From contig PBGP02000017.1 in assembly GCA_002720095.2 (NCBI GenBank), positions 1 to 64,000 on the forward strand: a stretch of 64,000 nucleotides of DNA, given 5' to 3'. Source of the DNA: Methanobacteriota archaeon. GTDB lineage: Archaea; Thermoplasmatota; Poseidoniia; Poseidoniales; Poseidoniaceae. The notes below the pieces were generated by a model, which saw only the letters and a list, made by a program, of their open reading frames with translations, was not told where the DNA came from and did no database searches. Positions 26,201 through 35,429 of the stretch are shown piece after piece. Each line of letters opens with the position of its first letter. Position 1 is the first letter of the stretch. The translations under genes were made by a program, and so were the position numbers.

Positions 26201-28867
26201 TTATTTGGCCAAATTTCTTAATACTGTGTGTAAAATTCCACCGTTGCGGTAATAATCTACTTCCACGGGAGTGTCTAACCTCACATCAACTAAAAATTTA
26301 ATAATCTCACCATTATTCTTGTGAGCAATTACCTCAAGTTGTTGCAATGGCTTTACGTCATCTTTAACAGGAATATCAAATGATTCTGTCCCATCAAGAC
26401 CTAATAAATCTGCGTCTTCCCCATCTTTAAATGTCAGTGGTAAAACTCCCATTCCAACTAAATTCGACCTGTGGATTCTTTCAAATGAGGTTGCAATAAC
26501 AGCTTTAATCCCCAATAAAAATGTACCTTTAGCAGCCCAATCTCTGCTGCTACCTGTACCATATTGAGAACCTGCTAAAACAATCATTGGAACATCACTA
26601 TCCATAGCAGCTTCGAAAACAGATGTGATCTCATTATTTTTATAATTTAGAGCATAACCGCCTTCTGTTCCTGGTGCCATTTGATTTCTAACCCTCACGT
26701 TTGCAAAAGTTCCTCGCATCATGATTTCATGGTTTCCACGACGGCTTCCGAACGAATTAAAATCTGTTTTTTCAACCCCCCTTTCTGTCAACCATTTGCC
26801 TGCAGGACCATCAGCGGGAAATGCTCCAGCTGGAGAAATATGATCTGTGGTAATTGTATCACCTAACTTTAACAATACTTTGGCTCCAAAAATTGATTTG
26901 ATAGGTTGCGGCAATTTAGATAAACCTTGAAAAAAAGTTGGTAATCGTATGTAAGTTGAATCTTCCTCCCAAGGATATAACGGAGATGGCTCACTTGGAA
27001 TTGAGTCCCATCTTTCTTCTTGCATAACTGTTGAGTAACGCTCCCTAAACATCTCGGGGGTAATTTTTGAAACTGCGTCAAACACTTGTTCTTCAGTTGG
27101 CCAAACATCACTTAACATGACCTTGTTTCCATCTTTCCCAATACCTAAAGGTTCTCGTGTTAAATCAATATTTAAGTTTCCTGCGATGGCATATGCTATC
27201 ACCAAAGGTGGACTTGCTAGATACGATGCCTTGACTTTCTGATGAACTCTTCCTTCGAAATTACGGTTGCCTGATGTTACTGCACCAACAATCAAATTTG
27301 ATGAATCTATAGCCAATTCTATTTCGTCTGACAATGGGCCCGAATTTCCAATACAAGTAGTACAGCCATATCCAACATTGTTGAAACCTAGGGCCGCTAA
27401 ATCTACATCTAATCCATTAATAGCGTAATATTCGGTTACGACTCTAGAACCAGGAGCAAGAGATGTTTTTACCCAAGGTTTGACATTAAGGCCTTTTTTA
27501 CGAGCATTTCTAGCCAACAACCCTGCTGCTAACATCACACCTGGATTTGAAGTGTTCGTGCAAGATGTTATGGCTGCGATTACAATATCTCCATGCTTTA
27601 AATCGTATTCACCTTTAACAGATGAAGAATTAGAAAGTTCATAATCTGATAAACCATGTCCTTGATGACCAACTTCATGAGTTAGTGACTCTTTGAAATG
27701 TGTAGCCATGTTGGAAAGCGTAACTCTGTCTTGGGGTCTTTTTGGTCCTGCAAGAGCAGGTTCAATGGTTGAGAGATCAATTTCTAATACAGAAGTATAA
27801 CTTTTCTCTGGCAAAGACGGATCATACCATAATCCTTGAGCTTTACAATATGCTCTAACACAAGCAATATCTTCTTCATCTCTTCCTGATAATCGCATAA
27901 ATGAGATTGTTTTTTCATCAACAGGAAAAAATCCGCATGTTGCACCATATTCTGGCGCCATATTAGCAATGGTGGCTCTATCTGGCAAAGACAGTACTGA
28001 CATACCCTCTCCAAAAAATTCAACAAACTTTCCTACTACGCCGTGCTCACGTAATAATTGGACTATTCGTAAAGTCATATCAGTAGCAGTGACTCCTGGG
28101 TTTAATGAACCTAACAATCTAAACCCTACAACATCAGGAGATAGCATATAGATAGGTTGTCCCAACATTACCGCTTCTGCTTCTATTCCACCTACGCCCC
28201 ATCCTAATACGCCCAGTCCGTTAATCATTGTTGTATGTGAATCTGTACCGACAAGCGAATCAGGAAGCCATATTTCATTTTCTTCTCGAGCAACGGTAGC
28301 AATCCATTCTAAATTCACCTGGTGCACAATTCCTCTGGAAGGGGGTACTGCTCGGAAATTTTTTAGAGATTGCTGACCCCATTTAAGAAATTTATATCGT
28401 TCCATATTTCGATGATATTCAATATCAAGGTTCAAGTTCAAAGCATTTTCATTAATTCCTGAAATGTCTACTTGAACAGAGTGATCTATAACCAAATCCA
28501 CTGGAACCTGAGGATTAACCTTGTTCGGGTCCCCTCCCATTTCTACCATTGCATCTCTCAATGCTGCTAAATCTACTACGGCGGGAACTCCTGTAAAATC
28601 CTGTAGAATTACTCTTGAAGGCCTAAATGGAATTTCTCCACGCTCACCGTTTGGTTCCCACGATGCAATATTCTTTACATCTTCTTCTGTGATTAGGAAG
28701 TCATCACAATTCCTTAAAGCTCCTTCAAGTAACACCCTCATAGAATAAGGTAATTTGTCAATATTGCAACCATATAATCCTTCAATAGATGATAGATCAT
28801 AGAACAATCCTTTTTTATTGTCTGGCAAATCAAATTCTTTCAAAGACGATGATTTGTTACGACCCAT
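26201..28867 (-). CDS. acnA: Aconitate hydratase (AcnA/IRP type)
   Basis: Interconverts citrate and isocitrate in the TCA cycle using a [4Fe-4S] cluster. The 888 residues match the AcnA/IRP1 length. Seen are RVILQDFTGVPAVVDLAALRDA, LVGTDSHTTMINGLGVLGWGVGGIEAE, the cluster cysteines in TSCTNTSNPG and GYGCTTCIGNSGPL, GDTITTDHISPAGAF and the substrate-binding GSQYGTGSSRDWAAKG. This subtype is typical of bacteria and mitochondria. With the downstream 2-oxoacid oxidoreductase it indicates an oxidative TCA branch. It is not in an obvious operon; it is followed by a cyclophilin-like gene upstream on the same strand with 47 bases between. Confidence 0.97.
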   Translation of the reverse strand: MGRNKSSSLKEFDLPDNKKGLFYDLSSIEGLYGCNIDKLPYSMRVLLEGALRNCDDFLITEEDVKNIASWEPNGERGEIPFRPSRVILQDFTGVPAVVDLAALRDAMVEMGGDPNKVNPQVPVDLVIDHSVQVDISGINENALNLNLDIEYHRNMERYKFLKWGQQSLKNFRAVPPSRGIVHQVNLEWIATVAREENEIWLPDSLVGTDSHTTMINGLGVLGWGVGGIEAEAVMLGQPIYMLSPDVVGFRLLGSLNPGVTATDMTLRIVQLLREHGVVGKFVEFFGEGMSVLSLPDRATIANMAPEYGATCGFFPVDEKTISFMRLSGRDEEDIACVRAYCKAQGLWYDPSLPEKSYTSVLEIDLSTIEPALAGPKRPQDRVTLSNMATHFKESLTHEVGHQGHGLSDYELSNSSSVKGEYDLKHGDIVIAAITSCTNTSNPGVMLAAGLLARNARKKGLNVKPWVKTSLAPGSRVVTEYYAINGLDVDLAALGFNNVGYGCTTCIGNSGPLSDEIELAIDSSNLIVGAVTSGNRNFEGRVHQKVKASYLASPPLVIAYAIAGNLNIDLTREPLGIGKDGNKVMLSDVWPTEEQVFDAVSKITPEMFRERYSTVMQEERWDSIPSEPSPLYPWEEDSTYIRLPTFFQGLSKLPQPIKSIFGAKVLLKLGDTITTDHISPAGAFPADGPAGKWLTERGVEKTDFNSFGSRRGNHEIMMRGTFANVRVRNQMAPGTEGGYALNYKNNEITSVFEAAMDSDVPMIVLAGSQYGTGSSRDWAAKGTFLLGIKAVIATSFERIHRSNLVGMGVLPLTFKDGEDADLLGLDGTESFDIPVKDDVKPLQQLEVIAHKNNGEIIKFLVDVRLDTPVEVDYYRNGGILHTVLRNLAK

Positions 28868-28914
28868 GAGTAATACCCAAATAGTGTCTTGCTATGAAGG
28901 TGCCTTCTATAATT

Positions 28915-29952
28915 TTAAAGCAAATCAATGTAGATAAACGCCTTGCATACCGAATCAACCATAGAATCACATTCTCCTTGTAATTCTATTCTTTTAATCG
29001 TGGGCACTTCATCAACTGGATTATCTGAAGTATCGGTTGTAACTTCACTGATATAATCTATAGCATCAATACCCGACACAACTGCACCATCTATTTTTCC
29101 AGATACGGCTTGACCAAAAACAGTGTGCACTCCATCTAAATGGCTAGGTGTACTATCTTTATCTACAAAATAAAATTGACTACCTCCTGTGTTCGCTTGT
29201 TGTGTTTTAGCCATAGCTAGGGCTCCTGGTTTGTGGGTTAAACCATTATTTGCTTCATCTGGTACTGTCCAAGCTTTTTCACCTTGACCTGAACACGTAG
29301 AATCCCCTGATGCTTGTCCATTACAATATCCGTACCAAGCTGATGCATATCCTCCCGTGCCGTCTTGATTTTCAAAATCTCCACCTTGAACCATAAATCC
29401 GTCTATAATTCGATGGAATTTAACTCCATCATAATTTCCATTTTCAGCGTGTAATCTGAAATTTTGTACATGAGTTGAGGATAATTGATCGTTGAAATCA
29501 ACCTCAATCATTATATCTGATTGATTTTGTGAATCTAGAATAGCTTTAGCTGCAATAATACTTCCAATCATCACCACAGGTATCAAAATTAATCCCCAAA
29601 ATGTAGGTGTTTGATCACTAACTAGTTTAGGAAATCTTGAAGCTCTAATTCCGGCCTCCATCATCTCATTTTCTAGCACATTTTTTAATTGAACAACCTC
29701 TTTAAATTTTGGATCTAACTCCAATGCTTTTTTATATTGTTTTAATGCATCTCTAAGCATTTTTTTCTTTTCAGAATTGCTTTCAGTCATCAAAGCCATT
29801 TTTTTCTTAGAATCTCCTGCTAATTTATAAATTTTTGATGATTCTTGTTCTTCGTTCCAATTCTCTCTCAAAATTTCCAAAGCTTCTTCAGGTTTATTTT
29901 GTTCCAATAACTTTTCAGCTTTTTCAAAATAGGACTCTGAGGTCTTCGCCAT
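28915..29952 (-). CDS. Membrane-anchored TPR-cyclophilin (peptidyl-prolyl isomerase)
   Basis: 345 residues in three parts. TPR-like helices cover about 1-110 (YFEKAEKLLEQNKPEEALEIL, ALKQYKKALELDPKFKEVVQL). A single membrane helix lies near 130-150 (FWGLILIPVVMIGSIIAAKAIL). A cyclophilin domain follows, with NYDGVKFHRIIDGFMVQGGDF, GALAMAK, GGSQFYF and LDGVHTVFGQAVSG, so the catalytic Arg and Phe positions are present. An insert with two cysteines (GYCNGQ...STCSGQG) sits inside the domain and may form a disulfide outside the cell. The likely job is folding of exported proteins, tethered by the TPR part inside. The gene is minus strand and diverges from korA across a 157-base gap. Confidence 0.88.
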   Translation of the reverse strand: MAKTSESYFEKAEKLLEQNKPEEALEILRENWNEEQESSKIYKLAGDSKKKMALMTESNSEKKKMLRDALKQYKKALELDPKFKEVVQLKNVLENEMMEAGIRASRFPKLVSDQTPTFWGLILIPVVMIGSIIAAKAILDSQNQSDIMIEVDFNDQLSSTHVQNFRLHAENGNYDGVKFHRIIDGFMVQGGDFENQDGTGGYASAWYGYCNGQASGDSTCSGQGEKAWTVPDEANNGLTHKPGALAMAKTQQANTGGSQFYFVDKDSTPSHLDGVHTVFGQAVSGKIDGAVVSGIDAIDYISEVTTDTSDNPVDEVPTIKRIELQGECDSMVDSVCKAFIYIDLL

Positions 29953-30021
29953 AACAAGGCGGAGTTGCTACTTATTTTTGAAAGTAGATGATGAAAAAAT
30001 TATACTTACATTTAACCAATA

Positions 30022-30089
30022 CCTTGAAGGAGGGTAATCTTAACCATGTGATTCAAGGGGAAGTAAAAAGCGGTAACCTCAAGTCTTGA
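30022..30089 (+). promoter_or_regulatory. Candidate operator region upstream of korAB
   Basis: The 157-base gap between the divergent cyclophilin and korA holds CCTTGAA (30022-30028) and its inverse TTCAAGG (30052-30058), then a perfect 5-1-5 palindrome TCAAG-T-CTTGA (30079-30089). Four CTTGA/TCAAG half-sites thus fall in 68 bases, the last ending 20 bases before the korA ATG. A TTTAAAA element follows at 30092-30098. Regulator binding is inference. Confidence 0.35.
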
Positions 30090-30109
30090 AATTTAAAAGG
30101 TAGTTCAGA

Positions 30110-31897
30110 ATGGGATACATTGTAAACGATTGCGTGATTAATATCGCAACTGCGAATGGGACGGGTTCACAAAGCGCCAATCTGATAATTCTTCAAGCTT
30201 TATTCGAGATGGGCGTTGACGTAAGTGGTAAAAACTTCTTTCCATCTAACATATCTGGTTTACCAACTTGGTATGTAATTAGAGTCTCAGAAAAAGGCTA
30301 TCAAGCTCCTGGTGATCAAGTTAATTTTCAAATTCTCATGAATAAAGCCACATGGGAAAAAGACATACAATCCGTTAAACCCGGCACAGTAATTATTTAC
30401 AACTCTGATGTGAAAATGCCTGTTGAAAGGGAAGACTGCATTGTTTACCCTGTTCCAATGACGAAATTAGCGAAAAAAATTCATCCAAAGTTAGCAAAAA
30501 TGATTGCCAACATAATCTACGTTGGAATATTAGCAGAACTATTGAATTTTGATTCAGAAAAACTTGAATTGGCTATTTCTAAACAATTTTTAGGCAAGGA
30601 AAAAGCAATTCAATTAAATGTAGACGCAGCAAATGCTGGGAGAGAATTCTTTAAAGAAAACTTCACAAAAGAAGATTCTTACACTATTGAAAAAAGAGAA
30701 AAAGACGAGGATGCATTTTTGGTTGAAGGAAATGAAGCTGTAGCCCTCGGAGCTATTTACGGAGGGGTTAATCTCTTAGCTTGGTATCCAATTACTCCAT
30801 CTTCATCAGTAGCAGAATCAATTATTGAATGGATTCCTAAACTTAGATTGGATGAAAATGGTAAATCAACATGCGCAGTTATTCAAGCAGAGGATGAAAT
30901 TGCTGCCGTTGGAATGATTGTTGGTGGTGGATGGGCTGGAGGTAGAGCTATGACCGCGACGAGCGGCCCAGGAATCTCATTAATGTCTGAATTTATCGGT
31001 CTTTCTTATTTTGCCGAAATTCCGTGTGTTATTTGGGATGTAAACAGAACAGGACCATCCACAGGATTACCAACAAGAACACAACAAGGTGATCTCTCAA
31101 TGTTGTATGAAGCTAGTCACGGAGATACGCAACACATTGTTCTTATCCCCGGTACTGTTGAAGAATGTTTCGAACATGGTTGGAAAGCATTTGATATCGC
31201 TGAACAATACCAAACCATAGTCTTTGGATTTAGCGATTTAGACTTAGGGATGAACAAATGGAAAGCAACTAACTTTGAATATCCCCCAGAAAAAATGAAT
31301 AGGGGTAAGGTGGTTATTTCTCAAGAACAATTCGATAAAATTCAAAATTTTGGAAGGTACAGAGATATTGATGGAGATGGTATTCCCTACAGGACACTTC
31401 CTGGTAGTGGATTAGCCCCTATTCTATACAGGGGCACTGGCCATGATGAGGATGGGGTCTACTCAGAAGATCCTGAAGTATACAATAAAATGATGGCAAG
31501 ATTGCGTAGAAAAATTGATGGATCGAGAACGAAATTACCCCAACCTGTTTTTAAAAACAATGATGCCAAAGAAATCGGTATTATTTATTACGGTTCTATG
31601 CAAAATACAATTCAAGAAATTGACGATATTCTAGAAGCTACAGGAATTAAAATTTCCCAATGTAGGGTAAGATCATTACCTCTTTCTCCTGAGGTAGAAA
31701 ATTTTGTTTCTGAACACGACTTAACAATTGTACTCGAAATAAATAGAGACGCTCAAATTTATGGAATCTTGCGTAAAGAAATCCCTATTACATTAGTCCA
31801 AAAGTTACATAGTGTTGCCTACTCTGATGGGCTACCACCAAAAGCTAATGTATATGCTGAAAAAATATTAAAAAAGATTAATGAGGTTAGAGAATGA
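30110..31897 (+). CDS. korA: 2-oxoacid:ferredoxin oxidoreductase, fused gamma-alpha subunit
   Basis: With KorB it oxidatively decarboxylates a 2-oxoacid (2-oxoglutarate or pyruvate) to an acyl-CoA and reduces ferredoxin. Residues 1-190 are the gamma domain (ATANGTGSQSANLIILQALFEMG), and about 200-595 the alpha (pyrimidine-binding) domain with WYPITPSSSVAE near 225, IQAEDEIAAVGMIVGGGWAG, TATSGPGISLMSE and TRTQQGDL. The gamma-alpha fusion is standard in archaeal KorA-type enzymes. It overlaps korB by ATGA (31894-31897). No delta (ferredoxin-like) subunit is present, as in other two-subunit enzymes. Substrate choice cannot be decided from sequence here; aconitase nearby fits 2-oxoglutarate. Confidence 0.93.
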   Translation: MGYIVNDCVINIATANGTGSQSANLIILQALFEMGVDVSGKNFFPSNISGLPTWYVIRVSEKGYQAPGDQVNFQILMNKATWEKDIQSVKPGTVIIYNSDVKMPVEREDCIVYPVPMTKLAKKIHPKLAKMIANIIYVGILAELLNFDSEKLELAISKQFLGKEKAIQLNVDAANAGREFFKENFTKEDSYTIEKREKDEDAFLVEGNEAVALGAIYGGVNLLAWYPITPSSSVAESIIEWIPKLRLDENGKSTCAVIQAEDEIAAVGMIVGGGWAGGRAMTATSGPGISLMSEFIGLSYFAEIPCVIWDVNRTGPSTGLPTRTQQGDLSMLYEASHGDTQHIVLIPGTVEECFEHGWKAFDIAEQYQTIVFGFSDLDLGMNKWKATNFEYPPEKMNRGKVVISQEQFDKIQNFGRYRDIDGDGIPYRTLPGSGLAPILYRGTGHDEDGVYSEDPEVYNKMMARLRRKIDGSRTKLPQPVFKNNDAKEIGIIYYGSMQNTIQEIDDILEATGIKISQCRVRSLPLSPEVENFVSEHDLTIVLEINRDAQIYGILRKEIPITLVQKLHSVAYSDGLPPKANVYAEKILKKINEVRE

Positions 31898-32922
31898 GTA
31901 TTAAGTTAAACGTAATTGATTTACCAAAAGACGACTACAAAGGTGGGCCCTCTTCTTTATGTCCTGGGTGTGGTCATGATCAAATTTCAAATGTGATAAT
32001 ACAAGCGGCTTGGGAAAATGGTATTCAACCCGAAAAAATTGCAAAAATGTCTGGTATCGGTTGTTCTTCTAAAACACCCGCTTATTTCCTTGGCAAATCT
32101 CACGGCTTCAATACAGTACATGGAAGAATGCCCAGCGTTACTACTGGTGCAAATCTAATTAACAAAGATCTGACTTACATAGGGGTTTCCGGAGATGGTG
32201 ACTCTGCTAGTATTGGAATTGGTCAATTCATTCATGCAATAAGAAGAAATTTAAATATGGTTTATATCATTGAAAATAATGGTGTCTATGGATTGACTAA
32301 AGGACAATATTCTGCTACAGCTGAAGTGGGATCAAAAAAGAAAAAAGGGGAAATCAACATGTCTCAACCTATTGATTTATGTGCAGTAGCACTAAATTTA
32401 GGATGTACATTTGTAGCAAGATCTTTTTCTGGAGCAAAAAAGCAATTAAAAGCACTGATTAAAGCTGGTTTATCGCACAAAGGTATGGCAGTCATTGACG
32501 TAATTTCACCATGTGTAACATTCAACAATAATGATGAATCTCTAAGATCTTTTGGATATGTTAGAGGAAATTCTAACGAACTACATGTAATAGATTATAT
32601 TCCTCAAAGGGAACCTGTGCAAGAAGTAGAGATTCCCGCTGGTAATTACAGGGACATTACATTACACGATGGCTCAACAATTCGTTTAGAAACCATAGAT
32701 GACACACATGACCCCTCAGATCTAGTAGCAGCTTTGGCTGCCTTACATAGAGCAGAAGAAGGTCAAAAACATGTAACTGGATTACTGTATTTTAATCCTA
32801 ATGTTGAAACTACTGAAGAACAACTAAATCTATCAGATACCGCTTTGCTTAATCTTAAAGAAAATCAATTAAGACCATCGAAGGAATCATTAATTGAAAT
32901 AATCAAAAATAAAAGAGGATAA
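31894..32922 (+). CDS. korB: 2-oxoacid:ferredoxin oxidoreductase, beta subunit
   Basis: The thiamine-diphosphate and [4Fe-4S] binding subunit, 342 residues. SLCPGCGHDQ near 22 gives the first cluster cysteines, with GIGCSSKTP near 54 and a later Cys (SPCVTFNN). The TPP motif is VSGDGDSASIGIGQFIHAIRRNLNMVYIIENNGVYGLTKGQ near 98-138. The C-terminal 100 residues are typical of two-subunit bacterial and archaeal KorB. It is translationally coupled to korA. The ferredoxin partner is not in the window. Confidence 0.95.
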   Translation: MSIKLNVIDLPKDDYKGGPSSLCPGCGHDQISNVIIQAAWENGIQPEKIAKMSGIGCSSKTPAYFLGKSHGFNTVHGRMPSVTTGANLINKDLTYIGVSGDGDSASIGIGQFIHAIRRNLNMVYIIENNGVYGLTKGQYSATAEVGSKKKKGEINMSQPIDLCAVALNLGCTFVARSFSGAKKQLKALIKAGLSHKGMAVIDVISPCVTFNNNDESLRSFGYVRGNSNELHVIDYIPQREPVQEVEIPAGNYRDITLHDGSTIRLETIDDTHDPSDLVAALAALHRAEEGQKHVTGLLYFNPNVETTEEQLNLSDTALLNLKENQLRPSKESLIEIIKNKRG

Positions 32923-32961
32923 TTAATTAACTAATAATATAGTCACCTCTTAGGAGTATCA

Positions 32962-33849
32962 ATGGCAGATGTGATTGGAGTTGCACTTGCAGGGGTTTTT
33001 GGCATCGGTTTTGTTCTAGGAATGTGGATTGTTTTATTTAGAAGAGAACTAGCCCCCATAGAAAGAAGTAGAGCTGTTTATGGACACGCTTACGAAGAAA
33101 TACTTCCTAAAAGCAGATTAAAGAAAGCAAGAAAAGCCAGTCTAGAAGAGGAATTAGAACCTGAGACTAATGAATATGACGATAGCCAAGATTCGTCTGA
33201 AGAAATTGAAAATGGATTAAAGGAACGATCTAATTGGGCAAAAGATAACGAAAGTCAGTTGAATAAACAAGTATCAATTGCAGAGATTGAAGGTATTGAA
33301 AGTTCTGAGGTTAGTGATGATGAGACAGATGAATTTGCGGAAAGACTAGCTAGAGAAGGTGCTAAATCTGGAGATGTACAAGTTTCATTGATATGGAATA
33401 ATTATAATGATTTAGACTTACATGTAGTTTGTCCATCAGGAGAAAGAATTTTCTTCGATAATAGGAACTCAAAATGCGGTGGCGAGTTAGATGTCGATAT
33501 GAATGTCAAACCTGCATCTAGAAAACCAGTTGAAAATGTATACTGGCCTGAAAACAAAGCACCTAGAGGAACCTACAAAGTATACCTCCATCATTATGCT
33601 AAACATAACAAAGGATTTAGATCTAATAAAGACCCCACAGAATTTAAAATTTTAGTGAATATGGAGGGAACTAAAAAAGAATTTAAAGGTCAAATATCTA
33701 ACGGAGAACCTCTCAGACTAGTTGCTGAATTTACACTTACTGAAAAAGATGAAATTCCAGAGATACCAGAAAAAAAAATAGTAATTGATGATAGCATTTT
33801 AGATGATTTGGGAAGCCATGAAGAAGATCTAACTGATGATATATTGTGA
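32962..33849 (+). CDS. Membrane-anchored DUF2135/YfaP-like protein
   Basis: 295 residues: an N-terminal helix (about 3-27, IGVALAGVFGIGFVLGMWIVLF), a charged acidic linker (about 30-125), then a beta-sandwich with DVQVSLIWNNYNDLDLHVVCPSGERIFFDN, GGELDVDMN and APRGTYKVYLHHYAKH, the signature of DUF2135/YfaP domains (D-L-D-L-H-V-x-x-P-x-G). These domains are found in surface or envelope proteins of unknown action. The linker and domain could lie on the cytosolic side, since the anchor has no clear cleavage site. It follows korB by 39 bases and precedes the SAP-zinc ribbon gene by 4 bases; no functional tie to korAB is evident. Confidence 0.8.
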   Translation: MADVIGVALAGVFGIGFVLGMWIVLFRRELAPIERSRAVYGHAYEEILPKSRLKKARKASLEEELEPETNEYDDSQDSSEEIENGLKERSNWAKDNESQLNKQVSIAEIEGIESSEVSDDETDEFAERLAREGAKSGDVQVSLIWNNYNDLDLHVVCPSGERIFFDNRNSKCGGELDVDMNVKPASRKPVENVYWPENKAPRGTYKVYLHHYAKHNKGFRSNKDPTEFKILVNMEGTKKEFKGQISNGEPLRLVAEFTLTEKDEIPEIPEKKIVIDDSILDDLGSHEEDLTDDIL

Positions 33850-33853
33850 TAGA

Positions 33854-34759
33854 ATGAAGAAACCTTTTTCAAGATATAATGACTTGACTGTAGTAGAATT
33901 AAAAGAAAAATTAAAATCGAAAAAGTTACCAGTTTCTGGCACAAAAAAAATATTAATACAAAGACTAGAAGATAACGATATTTCAGAAAAAGAAGTTGGG
34001 AAGTTAAACATTAAAGAGAGTAAAGTTAAATTTAGATGTTACCACTGCTCTGTAAAATTACAAATTCCCAAGTCATATATTGGAAAAATTAAATGTCCTG
34101 AATGCTCTTATGAACGGGAGATAAATGGAAATGAAATTAATGATTTAAAATTCTATGGAAATTTAGATTTTAGTAATATATCCTCTTTTTTAATTTCAAT
34201 TGCACACAAAATCAACTACAAGATTAAAGATTTAGATTCAAAAAAAGTATCTTTGGCAATTTCGATGTCCGCCGTAATTTTAATGATTATTGCCATTATA
34301 ACATTTTTTAGCGCATTTTCGTACGAAGCTATGTGTCCTGATGAATATCAAAGCACTGTAATGATTGATGGAGAAGAGGTTCTTTCGTGTTCTGGAGCTA
34401 GCTGGTTAGAAACCGATTCTGTTGGTAAATTGTTTAATGCGTGTTGTATATTTCTACCACTATCTTTGACACTAGCAATTGTTGGGTATAGTTACAGAAC
34501 AGAAATAGACGATAAGTCATCAATATTAGACCCTACTAAGAATAATCAGCATAAGGAATTTATTCAGGAGTCTCAAAATACAAAAAAAGTAGATAAGAAT
34601 ACTTTAATTGATAAAACTACGAAAGTAATTCAATTGAGTATCCTTGGTTTTTCTTTCAGTCTGACTGTAATAACAATAGTTGTTATTATATTAATTACGA
34701 TTTTCTTTATACTGGCCATTTATGCATTGTTATCAGGCAACGGTTCATTTTTTGCTTAG
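33854..34759 (+). CDS. SAP-domain, zinc-ribbon membrane protein
   Basis: About 301 residues. Start ATG 33854 (MKKPFSRYNDL) is preferred because the earlier in-frame ATG (33836) lies inside the upstream gene. A SAP-like helix-loop-helix (LTVVELKEKLKSKKLPVSGTKKILIQRLED, about 9-38) is followed by a zinc ribbon FRCYHCSVKLQIPKSYIGKIKCPECSYE (C-x2-C...C-x2-C). Then come a helix near 133-155, an external Cys-containing loop (MCPDEYQSTV...LSCSGASWLE), a second helix near 190-210 and a third at the C-terminus. SAP domains usually bind DNA or RNA; joining one to a membrane protein suggests a nucleoid or RNA tether, which is inference. The TAG stop is immediately followed by tRNA-Gln. Confidence 0.72.
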   Translation: MKKPFSRYNDLTVVELKEKLKSKKLPVSGTKKILIQRLEDNDISEKEVGKLNIKESKVKFRCYHCSVKLQIPKSYIGKIKCPECSYEREINGNEINDLKFYGNLDFSNISSFLISIAHKINYKIKDLDSKKVSLAISMSAVILMIIAIITFFSAFSYEAMCPDEYQSTVMIDGEEVLSCSGASWLETDSVGKLFNACCIFLPLSLTLAIVGYSYRTEIDDKSSILDPTKNNQHKEFIQESQNTKKVDKNTLIDKTTKVIQLSILGFSFSLTVITIVVIILITIFFILAIYALLSGNGSFFA

Positions 34760-34832
34760 AGCCCCTTAGTGTAGCGGTCCATCATACGAGGTTCTGGTCC
34801 TCGTGACCCCGGTTCAAATCCGGGAGGGGCTA
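34760..34832 (+). tRNA. tRNA-Gln (anticodon CTG)
   Basis: AGCCCCT pairs with AGGGGCT across the acceptor stem, with discriminator A. The anticodon arm is CGAGG-TTCTGGT-CCTCG (CTG, Gln) and the T arm CCCGG-TTCAAAT-CCGGG. Its first base directly follows the TAG of the SAP-protein gene, and its last three bases are the stop codon of the GST-like gene on the other strand. CCA is not encoded. Confidence 0.95.
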
Positions 34833-35429
34833 CTTTTCTATCCATTGAGGATGTTTATTCATACAAATTTTAAATTCATCACTTTCTATATTATTTCTTA
34901 ACCATAAATGCAAATTTGACCATTTTTGAGAATCAAACCATTCTCGGTCGTGATTTGCAAATTGCCTAACAAATGGAAATAAGGCATCATTTAATGCTAG
35001 AGAGATTTCTTTATTTGAAATTTCTTTGTCTAACTCAATAAGATATTTTAATGCCTCATTTCTATGAAATAAATAGTCCACATCTTCGTAACGATTAGGA
35101 TATTTATAACGATCTAAATGATGTTTAAACTCGTAATCATTTTTTTTAACCCAATTATTTTCATAATTAGTTAATTTCCAATTCAAAACATATTGCATAA
35201 TTTCTAAACTTTCCTCTATCACTGTTCCATCTGTTAACAACAACACTGGAACAGTTCCCTTTGGAGATATTTTCATCATGTGTTCAGGCCTATTTCTTAG
35301 GATTACCTCCCTATGTTCATAATCAAAAGATGTTCGAATAATTGACATTCTTGCCCTCATAGCATAGGGGCACCTTCTGAAAGTGTACAATATTGGCCTG
35401 TCTGAAATAAATATCCCTCTATTGAACAT
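34830..35429 (-). CDS. Glutathione S-transferase-fold protein
   Basis: 199 residues. The N-terminal thioredoxin-like domain has LYTFRRCPYAMRARMSII with a single active-type Cys in CPYAMRAR, EVILRNRPEHMMKISPKGTVPVLLL and the glutathione-site VIEESLEIMQYVL; a helical C-terminal domain follows. This is the layout of a bacterial GST subgroup. Archaea generally lack glutathione, so either a different thiol is used or the protein acts as a redox or binding protein; its origin is probably bacterial. Its stop lies on the last three bases of tRNA-Gln. Its start overlaps the small upstream membrane gene by 11 bases, in a three-gene operon with an aldo/keto reductase. Confidence 0.85.
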   Translation of the reverse strand: MFNRGIFISDRPILYTFRRCPYAMRARMSIIRTSFDYEHREVILRNRPEHMMKISPKGTVPVLLLTDGTVIEESLEIMQYVLNWKLTNYENNWVKKNDYEFKHHLDRYKYPNRYEDVDYLFHRNEALKYLIELDKEISNKEISLALNDALFPFVRQFANHDREWFDSQKWSNLHLWLRNNIESDEFKICMNKHPQWIEK

